Of a stretch of DNA of 64,000 bases, positions 1-14,490 are shown one piece after another (within the stretch, counting starts at the first letter, position 1; each line of letters starts with the position of its first letter). A program made the translations under genes and the position numbers. The DNA is from Hypholoma sublateritium FD-334 SS-4 (Eukaryota > Basidiomycota > Agaricomycetes > Agaricales > Strophariaceae). Under the pieces are notes generated by a model. That model was not told the DNA's origin. It saw nothing but the letters and a program-made list of their open reading frames with translations, and searched no databases. The stretch lies in contig KN817539.1 in NCBI GenBank assembly GCA_000827495.1, positions 248,001 through 312,000 of the forward strand, in the 5' to 3' direction.

Positions 1-505
1 ATACATCGTTTGAGGTCCAAAAAAATTACACACCTTCGCCGGAAGCTGCTCTCTGTCCTCTGCCTGAATTTCAAACGAACGAGGCGAAGGAGTATACGTC
101 TGCTGAGGGCGACGAGAGGCGAAGTATCCTTCCTGGCTATCGGACTCTGGGGAGGAAGTCGAGCTGGATCCAGAAAATACAAGGGAGTTTGTCCGCGATG
201 TTCTGGTGGACTCGGAGGGGGTCGCGAGATCCGAAACAGCGTTGACTTGAACGATGGTCCCTAGGGGTACAGCTTTCTCTGAAATCCTGCCGTCGGATTC
301 GACATGAATAACACCATGGTAATCTCCCCTCTTCCTGTCATGAGAGAAATATGAGATAGGTGCAAGCATATCGTCGGATATGATGGCGGACTTACGCAGG
401 GAATGATTCAACGGAGTCCTGAGCCGTCAGCCCGAGAACATAAGGCGCCTTGGTGTCATTAGGGTGGGGGGTGGTCGTTGGTTGAAAAGAGTGGACGTCT
501 GCCAT
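1..505 (-). CDS. 5' part of an unidentified protein gene (partial)
   Basis: Not recognised. The first exon runs 505 to 396, starting at an ATG that opens MADVHSFQPTTTPHPND. A GT-AG intron (395-335) joins it to a second exon (334-34), which ends at a GTGTGT donor, so the rest of the gene lies beyond the window edge. The visible 135 or so residues begin with a segment containing KRGDYHGVIHVESDGR and then become a low-complexity Ser/Thr/Pro stretch (TSRTNSLVFSGSSSTSSPES) that is probably disordered. No membrane segment or catalytic motif is visible. The two exons are joined only because the frame stays open across a canonical intron. The call that this is coding is fairly firm; function cannot be inferred. 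Confidence 0.6.
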
Positions 506-3500
506 AGTGGCTGGGGAGGAGTATAACCGTGACAAAGAGGAGGGAAACGGGAAACTGGAATACTCGACAGACGCTCTACAGCTTTATCGCGACCGCGTGG
601 TACCTGGAAAGAGGGCACCTCGAACAAAAACAAATCTCCAAAATGAACCGTTTAAGAAGGCGCAAATGAACTAACCGGCATATTTTCAGCGCCTGTCGGT
701 CTGGCTATAGAACCGTATGGGAAATAAATTGATTCGAGTCGTGTTCAGTCAGGTTCAGGTCCACTTGAAGTTCCCGATGTCCGCCCGATCAAAAAAGGGT
801 TGTTCTTGTCCTAATTGGGAAGGCCCCTGATCATCCCTTGATCCGCACAAAAAGGCCTCTTGGGATAACAGCCGTGCATTCTTTCCCTGCAACAGGTTTA
901 CTGTCTCCGTGAAAAGTATACGGGTGTGCTCAAATAATGAGACGAGGAGGGGTATATCAATTGACGCTTGCTTACATGGTGTCGTACGAACCATCTCTTC
1001 CTTCAAATTCAACATAACTTATGTCACGAAAGGCGAACAAAACTATGATTGATTAAATTCACAATTTACGGCCGCACACAGCGCTGGAAGTTATTGCATA
1101 TCAGAACCCCTGAAAGTACATTGAAATGTCTTATCCCTTTCTTTTAAGTATGGGCGATTGCTATCCGGGAGATTTTGGCTACATTTTGGTCAAATTATAT
1201 CCGCAAATCGGATAAGTCCTCGATGTGGCCCCGAATCAGGGTAGAGGGGTTACAGAGTACCAAATTGAACTTTTCCCTGCAATTTTTCCTCTGCAAGGAT
1301 GCGGAACTTTCAACGACGCAGGAAATGTAATCTGCACATTGTCTCTGATTTCCGATTTTATTAGTATTACAAATACACAAAACTCCTCCTTGTTAGACTG
1401 GTCATCTTACGCTAAGTTAAAGTTGATTTTAAATAATTGCCGCTAATCATCCAGATATATTTCTAATCCATGAAGCGTGAGCTCTTCAGATGTTATACGG
1501 AACCGGATTTCGGGAGCCGAAAGGTGGTCTAGTGGCTTCTAGTGGTATGTGGCATGTGCGCGCCTCATAGTTGGAGCTCTTTTGGAGCTGCATATCTTTT
1601 CATATCGCTGTTGACCCAATTCTTCCGCCAAGAGAATCTGGTCTCTTAGCTCAGTAGAGAACTGAAAGGTTTAGAAGGGTTTAGAGCCTCCGAGTGGTCT
1701 GATGTCGCTTTGTAACTAAACGACCCAACAGGCAATGAAGCATCGTCACCACTTGTGTTTTTAGCTCGACTTTTTATCTTATGAACGTTGTTCACGATTT
1801 ATCCAGGCTACCCCAGCGTCAAGTGTATTCGACAGGTAGAGTTAAAGACTAAAATCTGTTCACAATTTGAGTATTACTCACACTCATTTGTAGAAACGAT
1901 AAAAGGATATTGATTCCAGTAGGTCTCAGTGTTTGCTCAGTGTTTTTGCCGGCCATCGATTATGCCGCCGCCGCCATGTCGCGCTTAATTATGAGCTCTT
2001 GGCGATATCCGATAGAAAGGGTATTTTATTATTATTTATTAGTCAAAAGGCGTACTTATGTGCATAAATTAGGATCACTGACTTGGCAGGTACTTCTTGT
2101 CAACGCTGAGCGCTCCCGGGCCACCATTTTGTATCCTTTTGTACGTATGTTCGAAGATTGAACAGGTCGGCGCCGCAGGGTCGCGCTAGTGTTATGCAAA
2201 GGGCATGCAAAAAAATCTAGGAGCGCTTGTTTTATTTGGAAAGCCTTGGATAGTGCTCCAGCCTGATTGTCAAAGGGGAATTCGCTCGGCGGTTGGAAAC
2301 ATGCAGTATCGTTAGGTAGGTTGTTACTTAATTGTCCATAGGCCTTTGTTCAATGTATCTTTGTGGGCTCTGTACGCCCTGAGTCATTCGAATGTTTCAG
2401 TGTTGATATGATACTTACCGATGAACGGTCCTGTTGCGGGCCTTGCGGCGCACAAATGGTATGCATTAAGTACCCGAAGCATCGGAGAAGTTCGCTGTCC
2501 GTTGCGAACGTCCTATGTAGTTTGATAAGGGGTGGTTCAGGCGTTGAAGTCAATATTATCATATATTATCATGACGGAGGAAGGGACTTTCAGTCAAGGT
2601 AGTCCGCTGTCTTCATCGTCCGAACCCGGTCCAAGGTCTGAACGTTGAAAACTTGAACGTTGAACGCTAGTGCAATTTATACAACTAGCTCGTGATATTT
2701 CATGATCGGTGCTAGAAATGGCGGGACTTTAGTACAGGCTGCGAGAGGCTGAGGTGCAGCATATATAGCTTCCAGTGCGATTAGAACCTGTAGGGAATCA
2801 GAAGATGATTTATTAGAGACATCCTCATGGTTACTTGGGGACAATATATCTGCTCACCCGAGCTTACTTACAGCTTGCGCGAGCACTTCGAAAGAAATAC
2901 TCCGGGCTGGATTAACGTAGGTCAACGTAAGGCTCTTTTTCAACGGCCGTTGAGATGTATGGGATCCTGATGATTGGATTGTATGAATCCTTTTAGTTCC
3001 CGCTGTTTAGTTCAAGTCTTCAAGAAGCCTTCCATCACGTAACAAAGGCGAATAGACGCCCAATCAAACACGGACCACACTTGGCTTGAATCCCCAAGCA
3101 AAGTATGTCGCACGCATAACATCGAGGTGACATTCAAACAGAAGTTTCGAGAGGTTGGAGGTTGACCGTAGGAGCAGTGTTCAGTACCCAACCCTACCCT
3201 GCACGACTCAGGTACACGGCGGTGACTCGGATGCATGATGGGATCAAACCGCTTGACTGGCAGTAAGTACATGGACGAGGGACAATGAAGCAGACCTTTC
3301 AGTGGTTCTAGGCCCTGGCGTACCATAAGACTCCACTATGTACTCCTGTGCGATACATACTATGCAGCGCCTGAGAGTTTTGAAGTTCACCTACCTGCAC
3401 ATTCGAAAATCGGAGCCGATTGTTGAGCCCTGACGCCCGTAAAGTTGTAGGCCACCCACCGAATAGTAGGTCCACAACACGAAGAGTCGCCTAGAATATA

Positions 3501-3702
3501 GTCCACGATTTAACAGAGTCAGGCCTACTTTGGATACTTCGAGAGCGCAAGATTTGGCCAAGGGAGTGGGACGCCATTCCCGTCTACGATCCCTTGTGTA
3601 CGAGGTTGTTGCGAACGTCGCAGGTGAAAAGTTGAATTCCAGAGATACAGGGAATTGCAGGTGGAGTGCAAACATACACGTACAAAAAGGGTCAGTTTAG
3701 AG
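506..3702. other. about 3.2 kb without a supportable gene
   Basis: Several open frames of 60-105 codons exist on both strands (for example 755-1015 minus and 3012-3326 minus), but none shows a recognisable motif, a consistent intron structure or a clear coding bias. The tract is of mixed composition and contains a short direct repeat of gaacgttga near 2640-2665. A sequence near 1640 resembles a tRNA A box but has no matching B box. I see no convincing RNA gene or mobile element here. Confidence 0.4.
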
Positions 3703-4799
3703 TTACCACTTCGACTTGATCTGCTTGGCACGGAGCGTATTTCGTCCCTTTGCGCCGCGTACAGATTGCAGGTCTTCGAATTTTTTCTTTGCGTATCGTT
3801 TGGCCTCTGCGTCGTCCACCAGTTCATCCACCAAGGTCCTTTTGCGGTTTGCGCGAGTAAGGTTATCACCGCTCGCTGTCCCAAATGGAGTGGTCGTCGG
3901 TAAGATCGTGCCAATCTGTATTCGAAGGGATTAGACATTCACAAAGGAAGTGATGTGGAGGTAACAGGACGCACTGCAAAGTATTTGGGTAAGCCCTTCA
4001 TCCCCTTGCCTTCTCCTTCATCCTTTTTGTAGAAACGTTTTGGATCTAGCTGATTCCGTAGGCGAAGTGCCTCCACTTCACGATACATCCTCGGTAGCTC
4101 CGATTCCTGCGGCGCGGGGAGATCGAACCAGTCTTTACCAGCGGTTTTAGTCCTCAGCTGCGCAAATTAACCCGTTGATCTGTAGAGCATAATTTTTAGA
4201 CATACCTCTTTCTTCTGCTTCTTTGTTAGAGGTTTGCCTGATTTCGTCAGCTCATCGGGTGGTGTTGGAGGTGCAGGAGCTGAGATGGAAGCAGTGGCCC
4301 TTGCGGTGCGCTCAACCTCTGGGTCTCTGATCTTCGATGGTCCGTCGAAACGCGTCGCACCAAAGGTAATATACGGCGCTGGAAGCTTGCCTGGGTTTAG
4401 AGCGGGAATTGGTCTATATGTAATTCAGGTAATAATTTGGTATTGAAGAAACAGTTGCATACGGTTGGGATTCGTCAGGCAGTACGAGAACATCCTCTCC
4501 TTCTTCCACCGAAACTTGGACAAGATTTTCCGCGTCTTTCGCGTTTTTTCTGGCCTTTTCTAGAAGTGAATCCAAGTGTTCTTGGGTGATCTCATCTTCA
4601 TCTTGAGAGTCGTCCAGAGACGAATCCGAATCCGAATCCGAGCCCGACGAAGAACTTGTCGTCGACACTGATCTGCGCACTGTCTCTGTCTCCTCCGCGT
4701 TTTCCAGGTCTAGATAACTCGTAAGAGAGTTTAACGCAGTCACGACAATGTAAGCGCACCCATTGCCCTTTCCTTTCCCTTGCTTGTGCTGACGGACAT
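3703..4799 (-). CDS. fcf2: Fcf2-family pre-rRNA processing factor
   Basis: Nucleolar protein needed for early cleavages that release 18S rRNA (known for yeast Fcf2). The ATG at 4799 gives MSVSTSKGKERAM, and a 50-base intron leads to the acidic Ser/Asp-rich N-terminal half containing DSDSDSSLDDSQDEDE. Further GT-AG introns lie near 4420-4470, 4150-4205 and 3925-3985. The C-terminal third carries the family core: AGKDWFDLPAP, then LRLRNQLDPKRFYKK, then KYFAIGTILPTTTPFGTAS, and a basic end NTLRAKQIKSKW before TAA at 3703. The order and spacing of these motifs match Fcf2/TdT-interacting-protein-2 proteins. The gene is head-to-head with coq5, 130 bases apart. The domain call is firm; the exact exon edges are inferred. 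Confidence 0.87.
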
Positions 4800-4929
4800 G
4801 ATGGTGGAAATGGAAGAGTTTTTCTGCGAACTTGCCGGATTAGCCGTGATCACATTCCAAAGCAGAAATTGATCGGAATGTGTCGCGCCGACGCGAGTTC
4901 AAACACCTGTTCCGTCTTTCTTCTGTCAA
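4800..4929. promoter_or_regulatory. shared divergent promoter region of fcf2 and coq5
   Basis: Only 130 bases separate the two start codons on opposite strands, so the core promoters of both genes must lie here or overlap the neighbouring gene. No TATA box is evident. Inference from spacing only. Confidence 0.5.
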
Positions 4930-5944
4930 ATGCAAACACTCAACCGGTCCAACCGCTGTCTGAAGCTTCGTTCTATCCAGTCCCTTGTTCGACTCAATCA
5001 TACTAAAAGTACTTCAAATACACCCTTGGAGGACTCTCACTCTGCGCGTACCACGTCGTTTGGCTTCCGGACTGTCCCAGAAGACCTCAAGGAATCTTTG
5101 GTCAAGAATGTGTTCGATTCAGTAGCCTCTAAATATGATCTCATGAACGACGCGACATCGTTTGGGGTACATCGTCTATGGAAGGATACTCTGGTGTCGT
5201 CATTGCGTCCAGGCCGAAGAGGCCCAATGAAATGCATAGACGTCGGTGGGGGAACTGGAGACATTGCCCTTCGTATTCTGGACTACGCGAAAGACAACCA
5301 TTATGACCGGGAAACTACCGTTGAAGTTGTGGATATCAATGCACAGATGTTGAAGGAGGGCTACAAGCGCTTTAAGCAAACCATGTATCATAACAGTAGG
5401 CCCACTAGGTTGAAGATGCCACCTCCTTGATGCTGACGTGTGCATGTAGCACCGCAGATCTCTTTCCATGAGGCCAATGCGCAAGACTTGGGCAGCGAGA
5501 AGTTTAAAGACAACAGTTACGACCTTTATACCATTGCATTCTGCATCCGCAATTGCACGGATATTTCAGCGGTATTGAAAGAAGCACATCGCGTTCTGAA
5601 GCCAGGAGGGACGTTTGCCTGCCTGGAATTCAGTCGCGTGAGCAATCCGCTATTAGAAACGTAAGTTGCTTGCCCTGAAATGTGACGAGAAGACTAAGAG
5701 CCAATGATGCAGACTATACGATCAATACTCATTCACCGTCATACCTATGATGGGGACCATTCTCGCTGGCGACCGTGATTCTTACCAATATCTCGTAGAA
5801 TCAATTCGAAAATTCCCCCCTCAGCCTCAATTCGCGCAGATGATTAGGGATGTAGGGTTCACGACAGGTAAAGACGTCGACGGTGGTGCTTGGGTAAACC
5901 AATGGGGCGGTATTGCTTGTATTCATACAGGTGTCAAGTTGTAG
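4930..5944 (+). CDS. coq5: 2-methoxy-6-polyprenyl-1,4-benzoquinol C-methyltransferase, mitochondrial (COQ5)
   Basis: SAM-dependent C-methyltransferase of ubiquinone biosynthesis (UbiE/COQ5 family), acting on the inner mitochondrial membrane in the CoQ-synthome. Three exons (4930-5395, 5450-5660, 5713-5944) splice to 302 residues. The first 30 or so residues are rich in Arg, Ser and Asn with no acidic residues, as in a mitochondrial presequence. Then come [19 protein letters not shown] and [18 protein letters not shown], the SAM-binding motif [13 protein letters not shown], and the later family motifs [26 protein letters not shown] and [14 protein letters not shown]. The protein ends [12 protein letters not shown]. 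Length is typical for fungal COQ5 and nothing looks broken. Confidence 0.95.
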
Positions 5945-6112
5945 ATGTAAATGAAGCGTCCGCCATAGCTATAACACTCGTGAAAACTACAAGATACTAC
6001 TCTAATTCCATAATTTGGTGTCAATTTGTTTGGTCTGAATCTAAATCGCGTGCCTCACAAGTGCCTCATGCATGTCACTTGATTGCGCCTGTGCGCGTTA
6101 CTTGCTACCACC

Positions 6113-8880
<2,768 letters not shown>

Positions 8881-8984
8881 AACCCACCCCATTAAGTACC
8901 TTCCATTGAACTCTGTAACATATAATCTTCTTGTTACCACCGGTAAATGCTGTATATATTTATTAGTCTCGTGAGTCGATCCCT

Positions 8985-9430
8985 TCATTCCTTACTTCTT
9001 CTGCCGGCCTGCCAAGGGATGAACTCCCAGTGGCCACCGTCTACGTCGTGGGTCGAGTCTCGACGGGACATCAAAAGCGTTGTGTTTGATCATCATTCAA
9101 CGCCACCACACGACCTACCACTTCCCAAATCGAACTCTCTCATGTCGCTTTCCTTGGTGTTTGATGCTGGGTTCCAGTGCTTAGCGAAATATGGTGTGTA
9201 TTCTGAACGCTCTTCCGGAAGTTCAATGCTTATTAACACCGAGATCTTCCTAGTTCCCATACGTTGGGACTTGTCGTGGCATCTTCGGGGGACACATTGC
9301 TAACTTGAGCTGGGTTAATATCATTGAGCCCGAAAAGTATTGAACAGTCAGAACTTTCCCAGATCAATCCTTTTTGTGTACTTTCTCAGTTACAGGCCCT
9401 AAAAGTGGCGCACAACACGGTTGGCCTTTC
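8985..9430 (-). CDS. small candidate gene, unidentified
   Basis: Three stretches on the minus strand look coding and can be partly joined by GT-AG introns. A 5' piece contains GLIWESSDCSILFGLNDINP and VSPEDATTSPNVWELG. A middle piece contains NPASNTKESDMREFDLG. A 3' piece contains DSTHDVDGGHWEFIPWQAG and ends in TGA at 8985. The second junction (AGT G / AC TCG) splices cleanly; the first does not splice cleanly with the donor I can see. No start codon could be fixed, so the right boundary is approximate. The product would be about 110 residues, hydrophilic, with no membrane segment. It is tail-to-tail with cul1 (104 bases) and head-to-head with the next gene. It could also be a decayed gene. 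Confidence 0.35.
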
Positions 9431-9518
9431 ACTTATAACTAGTAGAGGTACACAAGCGAATAGCGCGCCCTCCTTCCGCCGCATCTCCACGAAAAAGATC
9501 ATAATCCGTCCCCACACT

Positions 9519-11589
9519 ATGGATGCGACCTACGGTGCAGCCTTCATCGGCCTCATAGGCAGCGCTGTGTGAGTGCTTTTTATTATTTCTCTTCACTTCA
9601 CGCCCTTACAAAAGCATCTTAATAACAGCCTGTATGGTGTGACCCTGTTACAAACGTGAGCCTTGGTGATGTCCGAGCTCGGTTTTTCGTGCTTATGGTA
9701 TCGCAGGTTTCTGTATTTCAAGTATTCTTGTCCCGGCCTTGTTACGCGAAGTAATACGCGCTAAACACGACCTTAGACAATACCCTAATGACACTCGTAT
9801 GACCAAATCGATTGTGATTATCGTCGTTCACATATAAAATCTCAAATCCTTCGCTGACGACATTATGTTGGACATAGGTAGTCGTACTATGGGTGTTAGA
9901 CACTGCACACCTGTCACTATGTACGATTGCAATATACACGTCAGTCCAAATCGCTTTCCAAAGCCGTTACAAGTGGCTTAAACGATAATGCAGGTATCTG
10001 GTTAGGAACTTTGACAATCCTGGCGCTCTGGGACGATCGACTTGGTGAATATATGTGTCGACTCAGTCCAGTCATAGATTCTGACTTAGCCTATTGCAGG
10101 AGCATGAACGTGAGTGTTTCTCGTTCGTCTCTGTCTGTCTTGGTGCTGAGCCTTGAATCCAGCTTCAAACAGATTGCAATGTAAGCCGGGCGCATGTTAT
10201 CACTCGATCCCCAAAACCTCATGAAGACTCATTTTAGGGACTAATTGGGCTGATAGTCGAGTGGTAAGGCGAACCAATCTCTTTTGCTATTCGTGTCTCA
10301 ATACTATTAGCTTTTTTGCCCGGCGAGTTTGGATGAGTATGGCAACTCTCCCTAGAAACCTTTCTCTAAGATTCTCATAAATGAGGAACAGTGTCGAGGA
10401 ATATTTTCTTAACTGGTTTAATTGTAAGCAGCTATGTGTACCGCAGCAGCCCATCCTAACGTTGTGCAGGTTGTACTTGCATGCATTCATTTTGGTAATC
10501 CATGATGCCAATATGCTGGCACCATCGCTGATCACAGTCCATCTATGATAGGTTTGGGTGTCTGTGAGTCTCTTCTGCCGCTTTCATTGCTCGAACCTAT
10601 TGCTGAACTACATTGCCTTACAAGTGTTTACCGTCGAAGGGTACGTCGGCGTATATTCGGACTTGATTCATTCACCTGACGCAATTGCAGATTTATTTTA
10701 GTTGAGACATCCAAGTTTCCGAGGCTCATAGTGGGTCGGCATCATCTGGCATCGGTGGCAATATACTCAACACCGGTTACACAGTGGGTGACGAGCACCG
10801 GTCTGGGAAGCGCAGCAGCAGCGGACATTATCATTGCCATCTCTCTATGTTACTACCTGACTAAGAGCCGGACGGGGTTTGCAAGGTAACACCGGTTCTA
10901 CCTTATTGGACCGTTCTGGTCTCCGAAACAATACTGACAATACTTCAATCTATCTCAGGACAGATTCTCTGATAACCACACTGATCGTGTATAGTTTGAC
11001 TACTGGGCTAATTACAAGGTGAGCTTCCGCAAGTTATGAGCTGCTAGATCCTGGATTCATTTTTGACGGTAGTATCATCGCTTTCGTGTGTGTGGTAACG
11101 GTAATACCCTCTATGGTTCACCGGCGTCAATATAAATGCTCACTAAAACTTAATTCTATCTTCTCCAGTTCGCGACGATGCCTACCAACTATATCTGGCT
11201 GGGATTTTTTTGGCTCATCGGAAAATGTAAGTGAACAAGTAAGCGACTGGAAACGCCAATTTAACCACTATTGACCTCTATGTGTAGGCTATGTAAACTC
11301 CTTACTAGCAGCGTTGAGTCCATCCTGAATTTCACCGAGAGAAATATGTTGATTCTTGAATAGATTGAATAGTAGAGATTCTCTTCGAGAGCAAGCTGCT
11401 CCACAAGATGGAACTTTCCTGCAACTGACTCCGTTCAGAGCCATGGCATCCAGTCACAATCCGACCAACGAACCTTCTATTTCGACCGATCCTAGCGTTA
11501 AAAACGGTAGCGACTTTGTAGATGCCACGCACCTAACTCTGGCGGTTAAAATTCAAAAGCAAACAATCTCAAAAACTGACTATGAGTAA
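9519..11589 (+). CDS. DUF6534-type multi-pass membrane protein
   Basis: A member of a large basidiomycete family of seven-helix membrane proteins of unknown function (family knowledge). It is highly fragmented: about fourteen introns of roughly 45-70 bases separate exons as short as 25-45 bases. In order the exons give MDATYGAAFIGLIGSAVLYG, YFKQYPNDTRMTKSIVI, LWVLDTAHLSLCTIAIY, TYLVRNFDNPGALGRS, a short exon GLIGLIVECFFARRVWM, then DIIIAISLCYYLTKSRTGF, RTDSLITTLIVYSLTTGLI, PTNYIWLGFFWLIGKCYVNS and LLAALNSRDSLRE. The C-terminal cytoplasmic tail continues QDGTFLQLTPFRAMASS and ends ISKTDYE. The family hallmarks (YPNDT, DTAH, RTDSLI, YVNSLLAxLNxRxSLR) are all present and no frame break remains after splicing. 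Substrate and role are unknown; a receptor-like function is sometimes suggested for similar topology but is not supported here. Confidence 0.8.
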
Positions 11590-12374
11590 TCGTTTTATCA
11601 GTAAGTTGGATATCCCTTTTAGATAATCGATCTTTTTTTTGACCAAATAACTGCACAGGATGTCAATCTTCATTCATTTATTAGGCGCCTATGCCGACGA
11701 AGGGTTGAAAATGGCTGAACAAGATCAGTATTAACCACGTTCATTTACGAACCCGCTCTATCCAAGGACATATACCTTTATTCCTTTGTTGAATGACGCA
11801 GAACCCCACTACTGTATATACCCAGCGACCCAAAGCCATAGCCCTAATCGACTTCTAAATCGCATCGGGAAGAAGTTTAAGTTGTAGATTTAACAACAAC
11901 CATGTATTAGTCTTGCCGAACTCAATCCAAATTATACACTGTATCATGACACTTTGTGAGAGAAAGATTTTGCAGTGTCTTTGCTCCCAAGAGCCGCGCC
12001 CTGAGGATAAAGATTGCTGACTGTGAGACCAGGCGCTGAATTGAAACTTATATTGGATGATCAAATCCGCCGATAGAACCTGTGAGGCCACGGGAGGGAT
12101 ATCCACCTAGTTTTTCCACAGATCATCACCGGATGCTCTCAGACGGAATTCGTGAATGTCGTGTGCGGGCTTATATTAGCAGCCACTTCTCAGCTACCCA
12201 TGGTGGACGCGGTTGCAGTGGCTTAATTTATCTCGGTGGAATCCTGTCCTCATTGACTTGCTGTATTTCTACTAGTGTACACAATATTTGTTTTTATAGC
12301 GCTTGCAAAAGCTTATGCATCGAACCAAATCTTTTCAAGAGTAACAGTCGGTAATTGAGCCAACTTGGGGTAAT
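11590..12374. other. intergenic, nothing identified
   Basis: AT-leaning sequence between two converging genes, presumably both 3' untranslated regions. Open frames at 11855-12106 (minus) and 12082-12354 (plus) have no recognisable content. Confidence 0.4.
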
Positions 12375-14490
12375 TCAGCACTGCTCTTCAGGTTCATCGT
12401 TTGGGGGAGACTCATAGCTTGTTGGTACGCAGTCAGTTGCCTCCGCGGTGTCTGACATGGGTGAACTGACAATCAAAGGTTGAGAGGGAAAGGGTAAGGG
12501 AGTCCACTGGCCATCGATAGGAGGTATAATTATCGTCGCTTGCCTGGCCTGTTCCCTTGCTAGTTTTTGTGCATCGTGTTTCGCCTTTTTCTCTGCCTCA
12601 AGGTTTTTTGCCTTTTCCTCGCGCTTTGCGGCAATCCAATGTGCGACCCCGGAAACGGCTGCCTCAGGCGATGGTTGGTGCGACATGAGATAGAACCGAA
12701 TGTCGCTGATTGTAAATTCGTTGTCTGGAATCTGATCAGAGAATTGCTCTGCAGGATCGAGGGGAACAGGGTGTTTAACATCATCGAGGTATCCTTGATG
12801 AAATCCGGTGGGGTTTGGGCTAGTGGCGCTACTTGGGAAGAACCGTTTGAAGATGTCATTCGCCCGATTTTTGCTGATGTAGCCGAAGTCAATCATCTTG
12901 TCGATACGGCCCGGTTGGAAAAGTGCACTATCAATGCCATCAAGTGTGCTGGTCTATAGAGGGTCGTTAGATGAGATAGCTAATCGTTTCAAATTCAATT
13001 AGTTGGCGCACCGTAGCAAAAAACAATACACCATCTTCCTTCGCGACGGCGTCTAACATTTCGATTATGCCAGAAGGCGTTGCGCATGTGCCATTCATTT
13101 GAGTATTATATGGTCCTTGGTATTCTAAGTGGCTGTCATCTAAGAGATTTGGTGAGGTGCTGGATGGATTTTTGAAGCCTCTTTCGATGTTTTCAAGCAG
13201 AAGAATAGACCCCTTGGGGATGGTCGATACAACCTTCAAAAGTAAAGAGTCGCTTATGGACGAGGCGCATAGCGAGTAAACCACGCGACCCAGTTTGCCT
13301 GCCTGCGATAGGGTTATGAATCCGATCGGGAGAGGTCTTTATACCAGCCTTTACTGCTTACCACTGCGTAAACTGCATCACCTGAATGTGAATAACAAGA
13401 TCTTTTAAACACTGGACTTGTATGCTAGGTATAACACTCACGTTTTCCTGACCCAGACGGCCCGTGAAGTAAGTATCCTTTTCGGAAAGGAAGGCCGACC
13501 TCGTGATACCAAGCCTCGGATTCCCAGAATTTGGCAGATTCTTCGACCAGAGCAGTCAACGAATCGACGGAAAGAGAAGTTGAATCCATAAGGCGGACGT
13601 GCTTGTGAACTCTTTCAGACCAGCTCGGGGTTCTGTTAGAAGGATAAGTGGACTATCATGTGGAGATACTTATGAGCATATTGTAAACGAGATACAGGTT
13701 TCAACCCACTGTGCTTTCCTGTCCGAGGAAGTAAACAGAGATCTTTTCCTGGCGGTCAACGCTCAGGAATACGCTCTTGGCTTCCTGTAAGAATTTGACT
13801 ATCGGAGATGCCCGCAACGAATACACGCTAAGATACGTCAAGCTCAGGCGGGTGAATTACAAGATCTATGAACAGACTCACGTAACATGTATTTCGCTCT
13901 TCGAGGGTAGCCGTGATTCCCCGAAAGGAACGTATTCATCGATGTCTGGAGCGCAGTGGGTGACTTCAACCCAGCTTCCGTGCCACCAGAAGCTTTGTGA
14001 CCTGCGCCTAGGGGGTAGTCCGCGCACTTTGTTCAGGTGCTGAATTGGGTCCTGAAATATCTGCTTTTGAGTCTGTAGTATTTGAACCAGAAAGGCAGTT
14101 TTGTGAGCCGCAAGTAACCGCGGAGAACGTGATTCTTGTTGACTGACCAGATATGCCTTTATCCATTGGTATTCCATGGTCTCTTCTCTGTATATGTTCG
14201 CGGTTACGAATCCTTCGGACGAGATATGCTTGTAAGACTTGTCTGCCTGACAATGTATGACGAGAGTACTCACGCTCTTTGAGGATCTTACCCAAGAAAT
14301 GGGTTATCTTTTCCGCAACCTCGAAGAGTACCGCAGCAAGAACAAGAGTGGCGATTGTAACAATGGATGAATTGCTGGATTGGAAGAACGAGCCTACGAC
14401 AACGGCGATCGTTGTAATTCGTATAATCAAAGGCGTCAAACCCTTTGAATATCCTCCGACAACATCTTCGTCATAATAGAATGGTGGCAT
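12375..14490 (-). CDS. BCS1-like AAA-family protein with degenerate ATPase motifs
   Basis: A paralogue of the mitochondrial inner-membrane chaperone Bcs1, a family expanded in Agaricomycetes. The ATG at 14490 opens MPPFYYDEDVVGG, followed by a membrane segment (about residues 15-60). The BCS1 N-terminal domain follows, with EGFVTANIYREETMEYQWIK and FWWHGSWVEVTH. The AAA core has a Walker A GPSGSGKT, spliced across an intron near 13440. It then shows ISDSLLLKVVSTIPKGSILL, a Walker B-like LLLENIERGF, and the arginine-finger region SALFQPGRIDKMIDFGY. The C-terminus is a Lys/Glu-rich helix (AKREEKAKNLEAEKKAKHDA) and a Pro-rich tail. Canonical BCS1 Walker B reads LLED-[IV]-D; here it is LLENIE. 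The stretch 13620-13720 between Walker A and the N-terminal domain is only loosely resolved and may hold one or two introns. Confidence 0.78.

Noticed and set aside
1635..1710. tRNA-like start (ctcttagctcagtagag)
   Set aside because: The A-box resemblance is not followed by a B box or a foldable anticodon arm, and no acceptor stem pairs.
3525..3938. 137-codon minus-strand frame overlapping the end of fcf2
   Set aside because: The conserved Fcf2 C-terminus lies in a different frame of the same strand, ending at 3703.
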